Below, in pieces: positions 22,501 through 35,479 of a DNA stretch of 64,000 bases. The notes under the pieces were generated by a model, which worked only from the letters and a program-made list of their open reading frames with translations, made no database searches and was not told the DNA's origin. Numbering within the stretch: the stretch's first letter is position 1; every line of letters starts with the position of its first letter. The DNA is from Bemisia tabaci (Eukaryota > Arthropoda > Insecta > Hemiptera > Aleyrodidae), in contig NC_092801.1 of NCBI RefSeq assembly GCF_918797505.1, positions 15,624,001 to 15,688,000 of the forward strand, written 5' to 3'. The translations under genes were made by a program, and so were the position numbers.

Positions 22501-25500
22501 TCTCAGTCCGTCCTCCCATACCTAATTAGATATTCCTTATTTTTTTAGGAATTCACAGTCAGCTACAAGCAAAATTATATATTTTCAAGTTTCCTAATCA
22601 ATGGAATTTAGCGAAAAGATCCAGTCATCCTAAATGGAGGGGGCAAATCTGTGATTTTGGCTAAAAATAGTGTGTTTCACTGAATTTTTCACTTTCTCTG
22701 TCTTTCACCTTTTTTCTCGTAAACAGACAAAAGGAATTATGGCCTTTCAAGCCCTCCATTAGATCGTTAGTTTGCTTTGTTTTACAATGTAAGATTTTTT
22801 ACTTGAAGAAAAGCGATCTCTTTTATTACTTTTTCTGCTTCAACCAAGATCTTTTCATTTTCAGCAGTCGGCATGTCCGTCTCTGAAAATTTTAAACAGC
22901 TGTTCCTCGGAATTTCATTTGAACGAGTGTAATGGAGGCCCTTTTCTCTTCTCCTCTATTCTAATTAGTTTTCAGTTTGCTTTCCTGTCTAGATCCCAGA
23001 CTCACCTGAATCCTTGTCGTGTTTTCTGTCCTCACTTTTTCCTCTCTCGATTGCTCGGGGCTGTACTTAGAGTTGCTCCTTTGACTTGAAAGCCTCTTTG
23101 TAGCACTACTCATAAAATGGGCAGAGGAGTCAGTAAGTTAAAAGAGCCACTGTCTTTACGGCCTTCAGCACGTCATTTTATCATCCAAGGTCATAACAAA
23201 CCGCAACGCGCATATCATTGCGAAACAAATCAACACTTCTTGCTTCAAATCATCAATGCAATTAATTTTTCTCTTTCAATCCGAGCTCAATGTAATACCA
23301 GAGATTAAATCTTGTCATCCTCTTTGTCTGGATCGCAGGTAGCTGAAGTTGTATCGAAGTCATGTGCAAAGCCATACGTAAACTATCTAGTTAAGTGCCA
23401 CCGATTTTTAGGTTTTTTACACAATTTGCAAGCAGCTGCAGCTAACACAATTTCGGCTGACGGAGTTTCCTAAAAAAATTGGAAAAATAATCACTCTCTT
23501 TGTATTTCTCTAGAATTTTATGATTCAATCCCACAAGCACTCTTTAAATAAAAAATCCAGGTGAAATGTTTTAGCCTCCGTTGAACTGCAGCCAGAAATT
23601 CGGCTCTTCTGTGATTAATTGTAAGATTCACAGAGCATCCCCTCTTTATAAGTATTGGACAAAAATTAAGTTTTGCTCTTGTTCCTGCTAAGACATGTTT
23701 TGTTTTTCCTCCTTCCCGTCAAAGAAAATCCTGAAAGAAACTTTAAATATAGAATATGGATGTTATGGCCTTCTAATTTTAGATCTCTGTTAGATTTCTA
23801 AGCTTGTACTCGTATAACCCTCTCAGTTGTTCCAAATCTTCTGTATATGAACTGGGTTTTTTTGTTTTTTGTCTATCCCCTCCCAGAGTTTTCCCCAGCA
23901 GAAATTGATAAAATCTGTCATTATAAAAAATCAGGAATGCCCAGGAATTCATACGTTCCAAACAAATTTTCAATTAGTCTACAAAGAAAGTCATACGCTA
24001 ATTTTTTCACTCTATAAACAGCAGAGTCAGGGAGAGATCAATTGTTTGATTAAGTTGGAAGAGGTCTTGTGAAAGAGTTTGAAAATCTGACGTACATCCA
24101 GCGATCATGAGGCAAACCATACAAAAAGTATTATCACCTCGATACAGGATCCAGGACGCCTTGGCACCCCGTCCTCTTCTCCCATGACTGGAAAATACTC
24201 CCCATATAACATGATTTTTCATGATCTTAAGAAATTTTTAAATCAAGGACTCCCCCATGAGAAATTTTTGGCTGTGAACCGCTTTCTCCTCCCCCCATGA
24301 AAAAATCCTAGCTACCCCATTGAAGACTAAGTAAAATGATAAATTGTTCTATTACCATTGTTAGTCACCTGTAAACTTTTTATGATGACAGTTTTAGTCA
24401 ATTTCATTTGTGTATACCACTTGTTTTGAGACTCATGGGTTTTTTTCTATTTTACGATTGTTTCTCCCACCCTTTATTTAACATTTTTTAGTGTTCATTA
24501 TTCTTTTTTATAGTCGTTCAGAGTAAAAACTAAGTCAGGAGATAAAAAAAATTTCATAGATGTTTAAATATCCTTGGATATTCAAACGCACCATTTTTTC
24601 TTGAATTTTTAAGGGTGGATTTCTTACCAATTCTTTCACAGAAAACTATGGCAACAACTCGAATTCACCTATTCTATATATTTGAGCATTTTCAATGAGC
24701 AGATGCCATCTTCAAATTTGCTCAGAGCATACCTTTACCAAAATTTGAGAGAAAAACTCATGGTTTTTCATTAGAACTGTCTCACTGTCAAAACATCTTT
24801 CCCCCTCTCTTCTGTACAGATAGGCGTGTCAGATCTTTTGCAAGGATTTGGTATTATACCAAGAGTCTTTTTTTCTACTCCAATTTTTCACGAACTGAAT
24901 TTACTTCCTAAATATTTGCTTCACTCGTTGTCCTGAACAGTGTTCTCTTGCGCTCCTTTTTTTGTAACGTCACTTATAAGGTTTATATTTTATAATCAAT
25001 TCAGCATTGATATTTGTGGCCCAAACAGCCTCAAAAAGTGGGTAAAAAGTGCTTCATTCCAAAAATGTTTCAAGTGCTTAATTTTTAGGTGCTCGAAAAG
25101 TGCTTAAATTTTACTTTTTACTTGTTGTCAACGTAAAATTCTCGTTGTTAAGAAATGATACAGCATCAGACATTAGGTAGATTGTTTCGAGAGATTGTGG
25201 AAGAAAGTCAAGGACTTTTCAAGGTTACACAAACCACAGGATCTGCTTTCAAAAAATTGCTGACTCTAACTCCGCGCCCTCCTAATGATGGAGGGAGGAA
25301 ACAAAGTGGGGGAGTCAATTTACCACACTTTCCCAATTTGCTGCCGTTATAAACTCACTGTATTGATAAGCTTTGAACGTTATAAACGGATCGAAATTTC
25401 ATAATTTAAAATCATGATACAGGGGAAAAAAGTGTGATTTTTTATTCTTGTGGCTGCATGAAGTACAATATCGGAACCTTCTTTTAAAGGAAATTATGAC

Positions 25501-27149
25501 TGATTGATCTTTAAAACCTGTATCTCTGAACCATCTTTCAATCAGTTTATTCTCTTTCAAAGGCTCTGCATTTTACAACATAACTCTTAAAGGCACCCCT
25601 CACTTTCAAATATCTTTAAATGTTTCGTTTGTTTCTTTTGAAACGGCTTTTTTAAGTCTTGTCTCGGGGGTTAAAACACAGAGTCTTTTGCATTTTTTTT
25701 ACTAATGCTGAACTGAAGAATAATGAAACTAGTTTTTTTTTTCCTTTTCCTTTAAGAGCAAAAAAAGAGAGCGCAGCAGAAGTCAGAATTACTCTAATTG
25801 AACGCTGTTGTCAGGTTTTTAGTTAATCCATTTGCAGAAGTATTAGCTGTCACAGCTTCTTCAAATTTCTAACCAATTCTTTTCCTTAATTACAGCCAAT
25901 CTTCTCTTGATAGCTGAGGCCGTGGGGACCATCAAGTTTTGTGAATTTATCATCCGAGCATAAGAATTTGATGTTTTTATGTGTAAAATTTATAACTGAA
26001 TTCTTTAATCCGTGATTCTGTCAACTAGGGGTTAATTGACGTTTCTCTTGTACAATTTTGAGACACAAGTTAGTGCCATCCATCTTGTACTAAATCATAA
26101 AAATACTCTAAAATGTTGAGATGAAAACAATGGACTAAGACAGAGAGCCATTCATGAAAGAAAGTAGCTTTAAAAAAAAAGTAATTTTTTACTGTCAAAG
26201 ATGAATTGACATTAGTTCTGAAAGACTCAAAAGTTTCTAATCAGACCACAGCCATGATGAGCTGAAGTTTGCTGTCGAAAAGCTAGTGTCGAGGACAAGC
26301 AATTTAAAATTAGATTAGATTCACCATCCTCAGGGCTGAAAGTTGGTAGATAAGAAAGTAACCGTACACTCTCTTTTTGCACAAAAATGAACTGATTGGT
26401 TCGTAACTTATTTATTGGGTTTTGAAAGAGTGTTTACTCTTGAAATAGCTCGCATTAAAAATATGCCTTTGCACTCTAAAGTTTTCTTAATCAGGACTGG
26501 TTCTATCACCCTCAGTCAAATCTGCTTGCTACCGAACCAGAAGATATGTGTTTTTCCTCCTGTCGAGAAAGAACCCGTACTATCACCTCTTGTTAGTCAC
26601 ATTTATCCTTTGCTTAAAATTGTACTACTGTCTTGAGAAATATAGTGACAAAATGCTGCCAACTATGAGCGTATTCCCTTTAAAATTTCAACACACTTGA
26701 TGCAAAAATCAGTTGCAAACCAGCTCTGCTAAATGTCGCGATGTGTCATAAACAATTTTTGCAAAGAACAAAAGAAAACAAGGCATTGATGGAGGAACTT
26801 TTGCAGTTGACTGCGACATCACCCAATCAGAGACCAGAGGTGATAAATCACTATTTTCATGTTAATCCTCTTGTCAGATGTAACCAGCAGTTTTAGCAGA
26901 GGTGGCAGAACTGTCCGTCAAAGCCTGATTTTATCAAATTTTCACACAAAACTTGATGTCGGCCCGAAAGCCTCTCGAGAAGTTAATGAACCTCGAGCGA
27001 AAAGAACTAATGAGACGATTGCTTTTTCTGTTTTTCCCCCTTACTCACTCACGACATCTCTCTGTCTCTCTAACCTGCACTTCCCCTCCTCCTCGCACCT
27101 GCCTCCTGAAACGCAGACTGTCGACTCAACCCTGACGCCAAAGCCAGAT

Positions 27150-27250
27150 TTACGGTGATGATTGGTTGCGGGCCAATGGGAGCGATGGAGCTTCAGCATA
27201 AGCTCTCCATCCCTGCGCTCTAGCAACTTCACCCGCTGGGCGGGTCCGCG
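27150..27250. promoter_or_regulatory. GC-rich island with two CCAAT-type boxes, possible promoter
   Basis: Within an AT-rich intron, this short stretch has GATTGG and CCAAT 10 bp apart, a hairpin (ATGGAGCTT / AAGCTCTCCAT) and a CGCTGGGCGGGTCCGCG block. It could be an internal promoter or a repeat fragment. No TATA box or initiator is convincing. Confidence 0.2.
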
Positions 27251-28659
27251 TGTAAAATTTTAAACTTACTGTAAATTTAAATTTTTGTGCATAAGTAAGT
27301 CTCTCTGGTTATTCTATGTCATGGTTTTTGTTTTAGTTTTCGGGTTGCCGCCGCATTTTTTGCCGCATTTCGACTCTTGATTTTCTTTTGGGTTTTTTGT
27401 TTTTGACGTTAGTGTTCCTGTTCTTACTGTACCCCCCTTTCCATGTTGTTCGGTTTTTACTCCGTTTCATGTTGGGTATTTGCTCGAATTGTTCTGCCTC
27501 TTTCTCTACCGAGACTTTTCGAGAGATTCTCTCAGGTTTAATGGTCTCCTTTTAGCTTATTTCTATCGTAACTAGTCATCTGCAAATTGCATAATTACTT
27601 TATCCTGGTTCAGTCCCACTCTATTGCGATTAAAGTAACTCAATTTTAAAACGTAGAGAATTTTCCTGAGTTAACTCGTGTTCTCAATCGCAATGTACAA
27701 AAATTTATGCGACAATGTTATTTTATCATAGGAAAACTGCATAGTTTACAAATTTTCTTGAAATTTGCAATGAATGACGGCCACTAAGGTCTGGAAAGAT
27801 CTAACTAAAATCTTTGACTGAAGAAGTGCTTCAGTTCACTGTTGTTTGTGGGAAAAACGGATATGTTCACGGAAATTTTTATGTTGACATTGAAGTATTC
27901 ATTCAATCTATTAAGCCAAGATCTTTGACGATCCTCCATTTCCACTTCTCGTCTCATCTATTTATTAAGGGGGATTTTCAAAAGTTCAAGTCTATTTACT
28001 GATTTGTTTTTATCATAATCTTGAAGGAAAATTGTGTTTTTCTTTTGAGTGTACGCTCAAGGGATCTGAAACCTGGGAAAATTTCCATGAAACACTGACT
28101 GTTGCATTAAATCTTCTTCGTCTTTTTAGATAGCTGTATTCTCACTTTAACGTTAGTGAAACAATTTCCAAAGAATCTTTTAATTAGTTCCTTTTTTTTT
28201 TTGTATTCTGCAAGTACCACAATTCTCAGAATTCTCAACTCAACCCTGAAGTCAACGCAAGAGAATGATCAGAGTCAAAAACAGCGTGAGGCTAACGTCT
28301 CTCAGAGACTTGGCAGCAAATTATTATCTTAAAAAGAATTCTTAGAATTCAGATTTATAGACGTTATCAAGCGACTGCTGATTCAACTTTTTTCTAAGTC
28401 AATTGGCACTTTCAACTCCTAAATTCCCTCATAAAATTCATCAAAGCATGGCCTAGTCAGTGACAATTCCTGATTGCCTTTTTAGGCAGACAGACTTACT
28501 CTGAACTTTGCGGCAAACTGATTAGAGCTAGTCAACTAACTAGTTCCCAGCTCGTATGGAGCTGGTGCAATGATAAAAAGAAGATTATTCTCTATTAATA
28601 CGAAATTTTTGCGTTAATACGAAATTAGTTGATGTACTTTGATAGAAGTTGTTTTGTGC

Positions 28660-28955
28660 AGATGAAGATTTTAGGGTGTTTAGCATCAGGATTTCCCCGA
28701 TTCTATCAGGATTTGAAGTCAATCAGGATTTAATCCCGATTTCATCAGGATCGGAGGGAAAATCGGTCGTAAAATCGGTTGTAAAATCAGAGTTTGAGAA
28801 AATCTTAGAGTTCTGCTTTCGCATACGCCTATGCAGAAATTTTAATTTTTCTCCGCAATAAATCAGGGTTTGATCAGGATTTTGGAAAAATTTTAAAATC
28901 AGGATTTAGCAGTCAAAAATAAGGATCACCCAAAATGAAAAAAAAAAAAAACTAG
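28660..28955. repeat. Degenerate TCAGGATTT array
   Basis: Seven or more scattered ATCAGGATTT-like motifs in about 250 bp, flanked by AGGGTGTTTAG on the left and CTAGACACCCT on the right, which are near complements. It may be an element with simple-repeat content bounded by short inverted ends. Confidence 0.4.
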
Positions 28956-29339
28956 ACACCCTGTTAATGTTCAGTCTTGCTGGAAAGAAGTACAAGTCAT
29001 TCCCTGATTGTGTGCAGAATTATTTGAGGTTTTCGAAAGAAGTTGAATCAACAGAACCAGTAAATTTTCATCATATGTTTCTGTTTAATTTCTGTTCTTG
29101 CTTGGATTTTTGCGTTCAAAGTCTCGAGATTTTACATCCAAGTTTGAAAAGTGAAGGTCGATCAATGCCAATTTTACTCGACCATATCGTTTTTATGTCA
29201 TGTTTTTTCTCCTTTTTTGTGTACCTTGTCTCCAAACAACTTGAAATTCAGTATGAAAGACTAATATTTATGTTTGTTTTCTCTTTTCTGCTCCCGTTCC
29301 CGTTCTCCTTCCTCTCTTACCTCTCTTTCTCGTTGACAG

Positions 29340-29425
29340 TAAGAAAAGACGCAACGCTCCGGCCGAAATTTAGGTTCTTTAACTTACACAACATTAAAAA
29401 GAATATTAAGAACCTCATCAAATAA
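29340..29425 (+). CDS. tmod: Tropomodulin candidate alternative terminal exon 1
   Basis: Preceded by a very strong pyrimidine tract (about 60 bases of C and T) ending CGTTGACAG. Joined to the donor at 19592 the split codon becomes ATA and the frame runs IRKDATLRPKF and on for 28 codons (counting the stop) to TAA at 29423. The tail is highly basic, as expected after the NIDR end of the family helix. The total protein would be about 374 residues from the ATG at 7862, normal for tropomodulin. The splice is inferred from signals and phase, not from a transcript. Confidence 0.65.
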
Positions 29426-29711
29426 CTCGATACCTGCTCGAACGAACCTTTTTTCTACTTAATTTATTTTTGTAATTTAATCTTGGAACTGTTAAGTTTA
29501 AAACCTGTGCAACTGCAAGTATGCATCTCATCATTGTTTCCGTTAAGGTACTCAACATTTCTTTTGTTGATGTGGCTATCGTGCTTTCTGCGTCTGTGAC
29601 TAACCTCTATGTACAGTGTTGCCTTGAGAATCTCCTGTAAATCGATTTATGAGGACTTGAAGGACAGTGCATGAAGAATACTTCTCCGTCATGATGTTTC
29701 AGGATCCCTAT

Positions 29712-29964
29712 TCTACCATGCTAAGAAAAAACGCCTTATAAATCTTCAAGCGTTGCCAAATTTCCTTTGATAAAACAGGAATTCGCTGGTAAACCTATGA
29801 ATATTTTCCTTCCGATCAAGATAATTTTGCTCACAATTTCACCGAAAGTTCCTGAAAATTTCAAGGAAAAATATTCAATACTTTCTTTAAAAATAAACAT
29901 ATTATCGAAGGAAATTTAGCAACTCTCGAATGTTCATATGGCTTTCTTCTTTAGCATGGCAGTG
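29712..29964. mobile_element. MITE family B, copy 3
   Basis: About 253 bp. The ends are CCATGCTAAGAAAAAACGCC and CTTTAGCATGGCAGT, with GCGTTGCCAAATTTCCTTTG paired to GGAAATTTAGCAACTCTCG. Well preserved. Confidence 0.75.
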
Positions 29965-30490
29965 TTGACGATCTCTTATTTTATGATAAAACTATTGAAG
30001 CATGAAACTTGAGATTTTTGCTAAGGATAACGCTGAATATGAAGAATGGTCGATTAAATTTTCATCTCTCTGCAACTTTTTTTGTCCCTGTTGAAGAGCG
30101 AAAATGTAGAAAGAGATTCTGAGACTCTAACACTGAGATGTGTCCTTCTCGTCTTGAGCTTCAGTTTTAAAAAGTACAAAGAAACAAATATGAAATTTCA
30201 AGAAAGATTTGCGAATGGAAAAGAATTCGCCCTACGGTTTAGCTGTCGTCAAAAAACTTGTGTCCTTATGTGACGAGAAATAGAATTTCTGAAACTTGCC
30301 TGGATACCATAACTCTCTTCAGTCAGAGGCAACACTGTTTTTCCCTCGCATCTTTCTCTACATCCCCCTTTACACCTCACTCCCCGTAAGAATCCAGCCA
30401 TTTTTTTTCTTAATCTCTTGGCTCTCACTATGTCCGTTACTTTTGATCAGACAAATTCATAAAATTTGACAACATCAAATCTAACTGAAA

Positions 30491-30516
30491 AATGGACCAC
30501 TAGACAAGGTACGATA
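30491..30516. mobile_element. Solo end of MITE family A
   Basis: Only the terminal block AATGGACCACTAGACAAGGT and a few more bases are present; what follows is unrelated to family A. Confidence 0.6.
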
Positions 30517-30930
30517 TTATGCACCACAATAGATAGGGTAAGCCACAAGTCTCACCTTTGGCATCACCCCTGCAACCTTTAAACAAATTGAGGTAGAGAT
30601 TTGAAATTTTGTGAGTTCCCAGGTCAAAGGGAACTACTTTTGGAACCTCCCCCCCTCCCCATTTAATGGGGCCACCCTGAAAAGGGGCAAGAATATGAGG
30701 GGGCACAGGGGTGGTGCGGGACCTTAAGATCACTCTGTATGTTCTCTTATCAACATTTTACGTAGAGTACGAAAGACACTTTAGAAGTTTCCAAATTCAT
30801 CTCGATCAACAAGTTTGAAATTACTGTTCATAATGTGAACTGCGAACAGTTTTTTCGTACTCATAAGTTCTTAATGCGTCTAGCGTCTTCTGCTTGAAAT
30901 TTTGATGGAAAAACATGTTGCTCAGTGCTT

Positions 30931-31484
30931 AATAGACCACTAGACAAGGTACGAATTCCAGCATTCTGATTCATGTTTCTGAACCAAATTTTCATGTAGA
31001 ACAAGATGTGCACAACGAAAATTACCGATATTAACTCCTTACGAAGATATTTAATGATTCTTAATGCGTGAATTTAAACCACTCGCTTATGAAAACTCAA
31101 TGCTCTACGTGATTCACATCGCGAGCTAAACGTGATCATTACAGTCTCTGCGATATAAAAATCTAGCAACCCCAATATAGACGCTTTGGCTCAGCTATAG
31201 CAAATTACTTATCGTTTGAACAACACATGGTGGGAAATGAACATTCCTCGATTGAGAAGCTTGCTGAAACCGTTGTAGTGCGTGATTTGACTCAAGTAGA
31301 GCTTTGAGTCTCCTGTGAGCGGGCAGTTCAAAATCCTCGTAACCAATGTGAAATAAAAACGTTAATATCTTCGTTAGGAGTTGATTTCATTAATTTTCAT
31401 TGCGCGAATCGTGTTTTACGTGAAATTCTGGTTAAGGAACATGTATCAGAACGCTTAAATTTGTACCTTGTCTAGTGATCCATT
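30931..31484. mobile_element. MITE family A, full copy 3
   Basis: 554 bp in the same orientation as the copy at 2372, with the central GGCTCAGCTATAGCAAATTA. Ends AATAGACCACTAGACAAGG and TTGTCTAGTGATCCATT. Confidence 0.8.
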
Positions 31485-31771
31485 GCTCACCCTGTTCGGT
31501 GGTCTTTCTTGAGAAATTTCTGAAAATGGGTTCATTCTGATGAAAATATGAATTTTTCTCCCTCTTTGCCCCTGTTCCACTTTTTGTTACCAAGATTTCA
31601 CAACTTTACTTCATTCAGCTTTGCTATGGCTCCTTCGGCTCTTAGACTGTCGAAGAGTGAGTGTGTGACTAATCATTGATTTTAAGAAGGTATCTTCTCC
31701 TTGTTTTATTATTCCTCCTTTATCAGTTCAGCTTCCTGTGTGATTTATTATACCATCCTTATTTCTCTACC

Positions 31772-31880
31772 ACATTTTGTAATTAGGAATTAAAATTTCC
31801 GGCTCATTTTAGAAACAACATTGTGCCATTCGTTTCCTCTCCATACAGGTGTTCTTATTTATGAGACAGAAATTTTACTG
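31772..31880. mobile_element. MITE family C, left-arm fragment
   Basis: ACCACATTTTGTAATTAGGA and AAAATTTCCGGCTCATTT match the family C left arm; the right arm is missing or badly worn. Confidence 0.45.
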
Positions 31881-32295
31881 ACTTTAAAAATAAGAAAATT
31901 CCTGAAGAAGCTCCACCATTTCAAACGTACCGATGTGTTCTTTTAGCCTTTCCTCTAACCAATGTAACAGGATCTGATTTTTCCCGACATTTTTTTCAAT
32001 GTACTTTCCATCCCCCTCACCATTTCATCAGACAAGAAAATTGCCGTCCCTTGTTTTCGTATTCTTTGTGAAATAGTAATTTTAAAAGTCTTGTTTGATC
32101 TTTTTTTTCTCAGATACTAAGGGATAACTTGCTTTCTCAGCCATTCAAAAGAAAATAAATATCTCGTTAAAAATGGTCAGAATTTCATGACGCTACATAT
32201 TGAGTCAATTTATATTCAGTTTACATTGAAATCATTGGAGTTTTACCTGCTCAGTTAAATAGAATTAGCCTCTAATCTATAAACTATAATGCTTG

Positions 32296-32849
32296 AATGG
32301 ACCACTAGACAAGGTACGAATTTAAGCGATCTGATACATGTTTCTTAACCAGAATTTCACGTAGAAAACGATTCACACAACGAAAATTACGGAAACCAAC
32401 TCCTAACGAAGATATTAACGTTTTTATTTCACATTGGTTACGAGGAATTTGAACTGCCCGCTCACAAGAAACTCAAAACTCTACGTGAGTCAAATCGCCC
32501 ACTACAACGGTTTCAGCAAGCTTCTCAATCGAGCAATGTTCATTTTCCATCATGTGTTGTTCAAACTATTAGCAATTTACTATAACTGAGCCAAAGCGTC
32601 AAGATCGAGGTTGCCAGATTTTTATATCGCAGAGACTGTCATGATAACGTTTAGCGCGCGATGTGAATCACGTAGACCATTGAGTTTTCATGAGCGGGTG
32701 GTTTGAATTCACGCATTAAGAATCATTAAATATCTTTGTAAGGAGTTAATTTCGGTAATTTTTGTTGTGCGTATCGTATTCTACGTAAAATTTTGGTTAA
32801 GAAACATGTATCAGAATGCTGAAATTCGTACTTTATCTAGTGGTCCATT
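32296..32849. mobile_element. MITE family A, full copy 4 (opposite orientation)
   Basis: 554 bp, inverted relative to the copies at 2372 and 30931, judged by the asymmetric centre, which here reads TATAACTGAGCCAAAGCG. The ends are close to consensus. Confidence 0.8.
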
Positions 32850-34145
32850 TTCTTGAAAAGAGATCTCGTCACATCAATTGTAAAATTCTGAGAAATTCTG
32901 CAAGTTACCTCTTAATCTGTTAACCAATTTCTTGTTTTCAGCGTGAACTAACTGTTTGATTTTTGAATGAGAAAAATTTCATTCCATCGTCTATTAATCG
33001 CATGAAATGTTTACCTTCTATTTTATAATTTGATGAATATTTGAACAAGACTCTCCTGCGTCGTTTAGCTTTACTCTGTCTGAACCCTCTATGTTCTCTC
33101 TCTTACCAACTCTGAAGAGAGAGTTAAATTTCATCAAACGTTTAAGAAGTAGTTTAATGTATGGATTTTTACCAAAACAACCTAAGTCATTTATTTCTTC
33201 ATTCTGAAAATGAACTTTCAAAAAAAGAAAGAAAAAAAAAGAAGGAGAAAAAAGGAAAAAATCTCAAATTAATAGCTCCTTTCTGAATATACTGACTGAA
33301 TATTCAAATGAAATTCTTCCTAAGTCAGTATTGATTCTCAAATAAAATAAAAAAGGCTGAAATTATTGATATCAGCTTTTGAATCAGCATGATGCCCTTT
33401 CAAAACTCCCCAAATTTTTGTTTTACCAATCTACTTTCCCAGCTTGCCGACACTGAATACATTTTGTTTAATTTAAGGTGATTTGTCCCAGGTTCTTGGC
33501 ATGGTCAAACTGTTGTGTGATACATCATATTAATCAAGTCAATAATCTTAGTAGATTTTACCTTCCTAACCAGTACAAGAATGATGGCCAATGCATGAGT
33601 CTAAAGAATCATTCTCAACAAAAAAAAATGTCTAAATTTGGATTAATGAACGGAAGATTTGGCTATGAAAGAAACATTGTGTTCAATCCTGAGGCTGATC
33701 ACTGTATCAAATGCAGCCTCTCTTTCGTAGCCAAATCCTGTTTACATTTCTTCCAATATTTCAATTTTCTTAGCTGATAATGATTCTTCAGACTCATATG
33801 CAGGGGCTATCATACTGTTTTTTGGGATATAAATTCAAAATCCACCGAACTTTTTTATTTACTTGATTCAATATATCCAGTGCCTGTCGGAGGCTGCCCC
33901 AGATAAATCACCTTAAGTACATGGAAAAAGAAGATTGAAATATTCTGCTAGAATAATGATAAAGAATTCTAAGAAGGAAATAGACACTTTTTTCCAAGTT
34001 CAGGCCCGCTTCTAAATGATAAGTATCGTAAAAGATTGTGGAATAACAAGAACTAAAAATGAAATTCAGTGTTGACAAAGGATGATAGTAATTCCCCGAA
34101 TAATTGTGTTTATATGTGCACTCACATGTTCTGTTGTCTTTGCAG

Positions 34146-34177
34146 TACGGCTCAGTCGCGTGGGATCCTCCTCGTAA
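34146..34177 (+). CDS. tmod: Tropomodulin candidate alternative terminal exon 2
   Basis: After TGTTGTCTTTGCAG the sequence completes the split codon from 19592 as ATA and reads IRLSRVGSSS before TAA at 34175. RIRL after the conserved helix is what short insect tropomodulin tails look like to me. The predicted protein is about 356 residues. An AATAAA signal follows at 34394-34399, about 220 bp after the stop. The exon is very short, so the call rests on acceptor, phase and the basic peptide together. Confidence 0.6.
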
Positions 34178-34393
34178 CTTGTCGCCTCTCCTCAATTATA
34201 TAGGTATATTTAACCAGAATTTTTTGCTTAGCAGCCTAGCTTCTCGCTTTTACGGTATTTTCAAGGTAGTCAGGTGTTACCAGGTCGGTTAGGTTACTTC
34301 ACGCGAGCTTGATACTGATGTCACCCAGGATCCACCAGGATTTATTTTCATTTTGCGTAATTTTTAAATTCTGAATGAGATGCTGCATTCTCG

Positions 34394-34399
34394 AATAAA
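34394..34399 (+). terminator. Polyadenylation signal AATAAA
   Basis: Canonical hexamer about 220 bp downstream of the stop of the 34146 exon. No cleavage-site evidence is available. Confidence 0.35.
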
Positions 34400-35247
34400 T
34401 CCAAGTTCCGAGAAAAACAAAATTGAGAAACGCATGATGATCGTTTAAATATTTATCATCGGCCCTGATCACTTCCTGTCACTGGCAAAATCTTGAGATT
34501 AGTCAATGCAGAAGGGCCTTTTTAAATTGAACACTATTTTTGCAAAGGGTATCAAGCTCGACGAGGGAAGAGACTAACGCCTCCTTTGGTGTCGGGTTGC
34601 GTACAAGCAATTTTATGTCGATGTCGTGGATGTTTGAGTGTTGTAAAACAATTAATAAGATCAATGTTGCCTCCTTGTGTACGTGCTTTTATCATACGTT
34701 TTTTTTTGTCTTAATTTTTATTTATCTAAAGAATTACCATATTAATTTGTCTGCTGTGCATTTAAAAGCTATGATTTTTATTACCTTTTTTTTTCAATCG
34801 ATGGGTTCATAACACGCAGTCCAGCTTCATCTTATTGATGAATTTAAAATACTTATTGCTCTTATCTTGCAAAGACCTCAGTTCTGTAATGTTGTAGTAA
34901 TCAAAGAGAGGTATGAAGAGGGAGGAGATCGGAGAAGATTCCTACTTAAATAATTGTAGAAGAATCCCTACCTTTTCCAGTTAACTTTCTTTCTAAGTCC
35001 CAAAGTGAGGAGTAACTAGAGTGAAATTTAACTGCATTGCCAAATTCATCTTCCTTTTCACTTCAGATTCCGTCGGGCTAGACGGGTTTTCCCCGCCATG
35101 GTATACAGCAGTATGTGCAAAAGTTGTGAATTCCAACTTTAAATGGTCTTCTATGTATGGTCATGAGTTTTTCGTAGATCGCGTTTGTTATGCATGTCGT
35201 AAAAAAAGATGAATTTCAAATATTTGTGTGCATGGAGGAGGATTAAT

Positions 35248-35400
35248 TTGACTGCACTTTGCAATTAGGAACTACGATTTCTGCCTCAGTTTAAAAACAA
35301 CGTATGTTCCATCAGTTTCTTTAAGCACATTACTGTTTTTACAGATGAGCCAGAAATGTTCATTTCTAATTTCAAAATTAAGTTCGATTTGTAGGCTACT
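35248..35400. mobile_element. MITE family C, copy
   Basis: ACTGCACTTTGCAATTAGGA and GATTTCTGCCTCAG on the left mirror GATGAGCCAGAAATG and TTTCTAATTTCAAAATTAAG on the right. Confidence 0.6.
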
Positions 35401-35479
35401 CGCCCGGTTTTCTTGAAAATTTGGAATTTTTTTTTTCCACATACTGCCATCATCCACCAGTATTAGGTAGGCTGAAAAT

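Larger units (their letters stand above)
19593..29339 (+). other. Long tropomodulin intron before the alternative 3' exons
   Basis: About 9.7 kb with no confirmed exon. Weak alternative acceptors that fit the phase and end quickly in a stop exist, for example after TGTTTTCTAG at 21821 (NFHGVQHSK, stop) and after CCTGTCTAG at 22993; I do not call them exons. A CCAAT- and GC-rich island at about 27150-27245 and a degenerate TCAGGATTT array at 28660-28950 are listed separately. The remainder is AT-rich and unassigned. Confidence 0.6.
29426..34145 (+). other. Spacer between alternative terminal exons 1 and 2
   Basis: Rich in MITEs: family B (29712-29964), a solo family A end (30491-30516) and two full family A copies (30931-31484 and 32296-32849, opposite orientations), plus a family C fragment (31772-31880). 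A purine-rich run (AAAGAAAG type) lies at 33223-33260. No other exon called. Confidence 0.65.

Noticed and set aside
28967..29339. Full 152-codon ORF ending in the 29340 exon as a separate gene
   Set aside because: The upstream part is a pyrimidine-rich intron read as F, L and S. Only the part after the acceptor is credible.
32116..32128. Very short terminal exon after TTTTTTTTCTCAG (NTKG, stop)
   Set aside because: Strong acceptor, but four residues give no peptide evidence.
35067..35212. Further tropomodulin terminal exon after CACTTCAG
   Set aside because: The acceptor is good, but the in-phase peptide (NSVGLDGFSPPW...) is long and unlike the basic tails.
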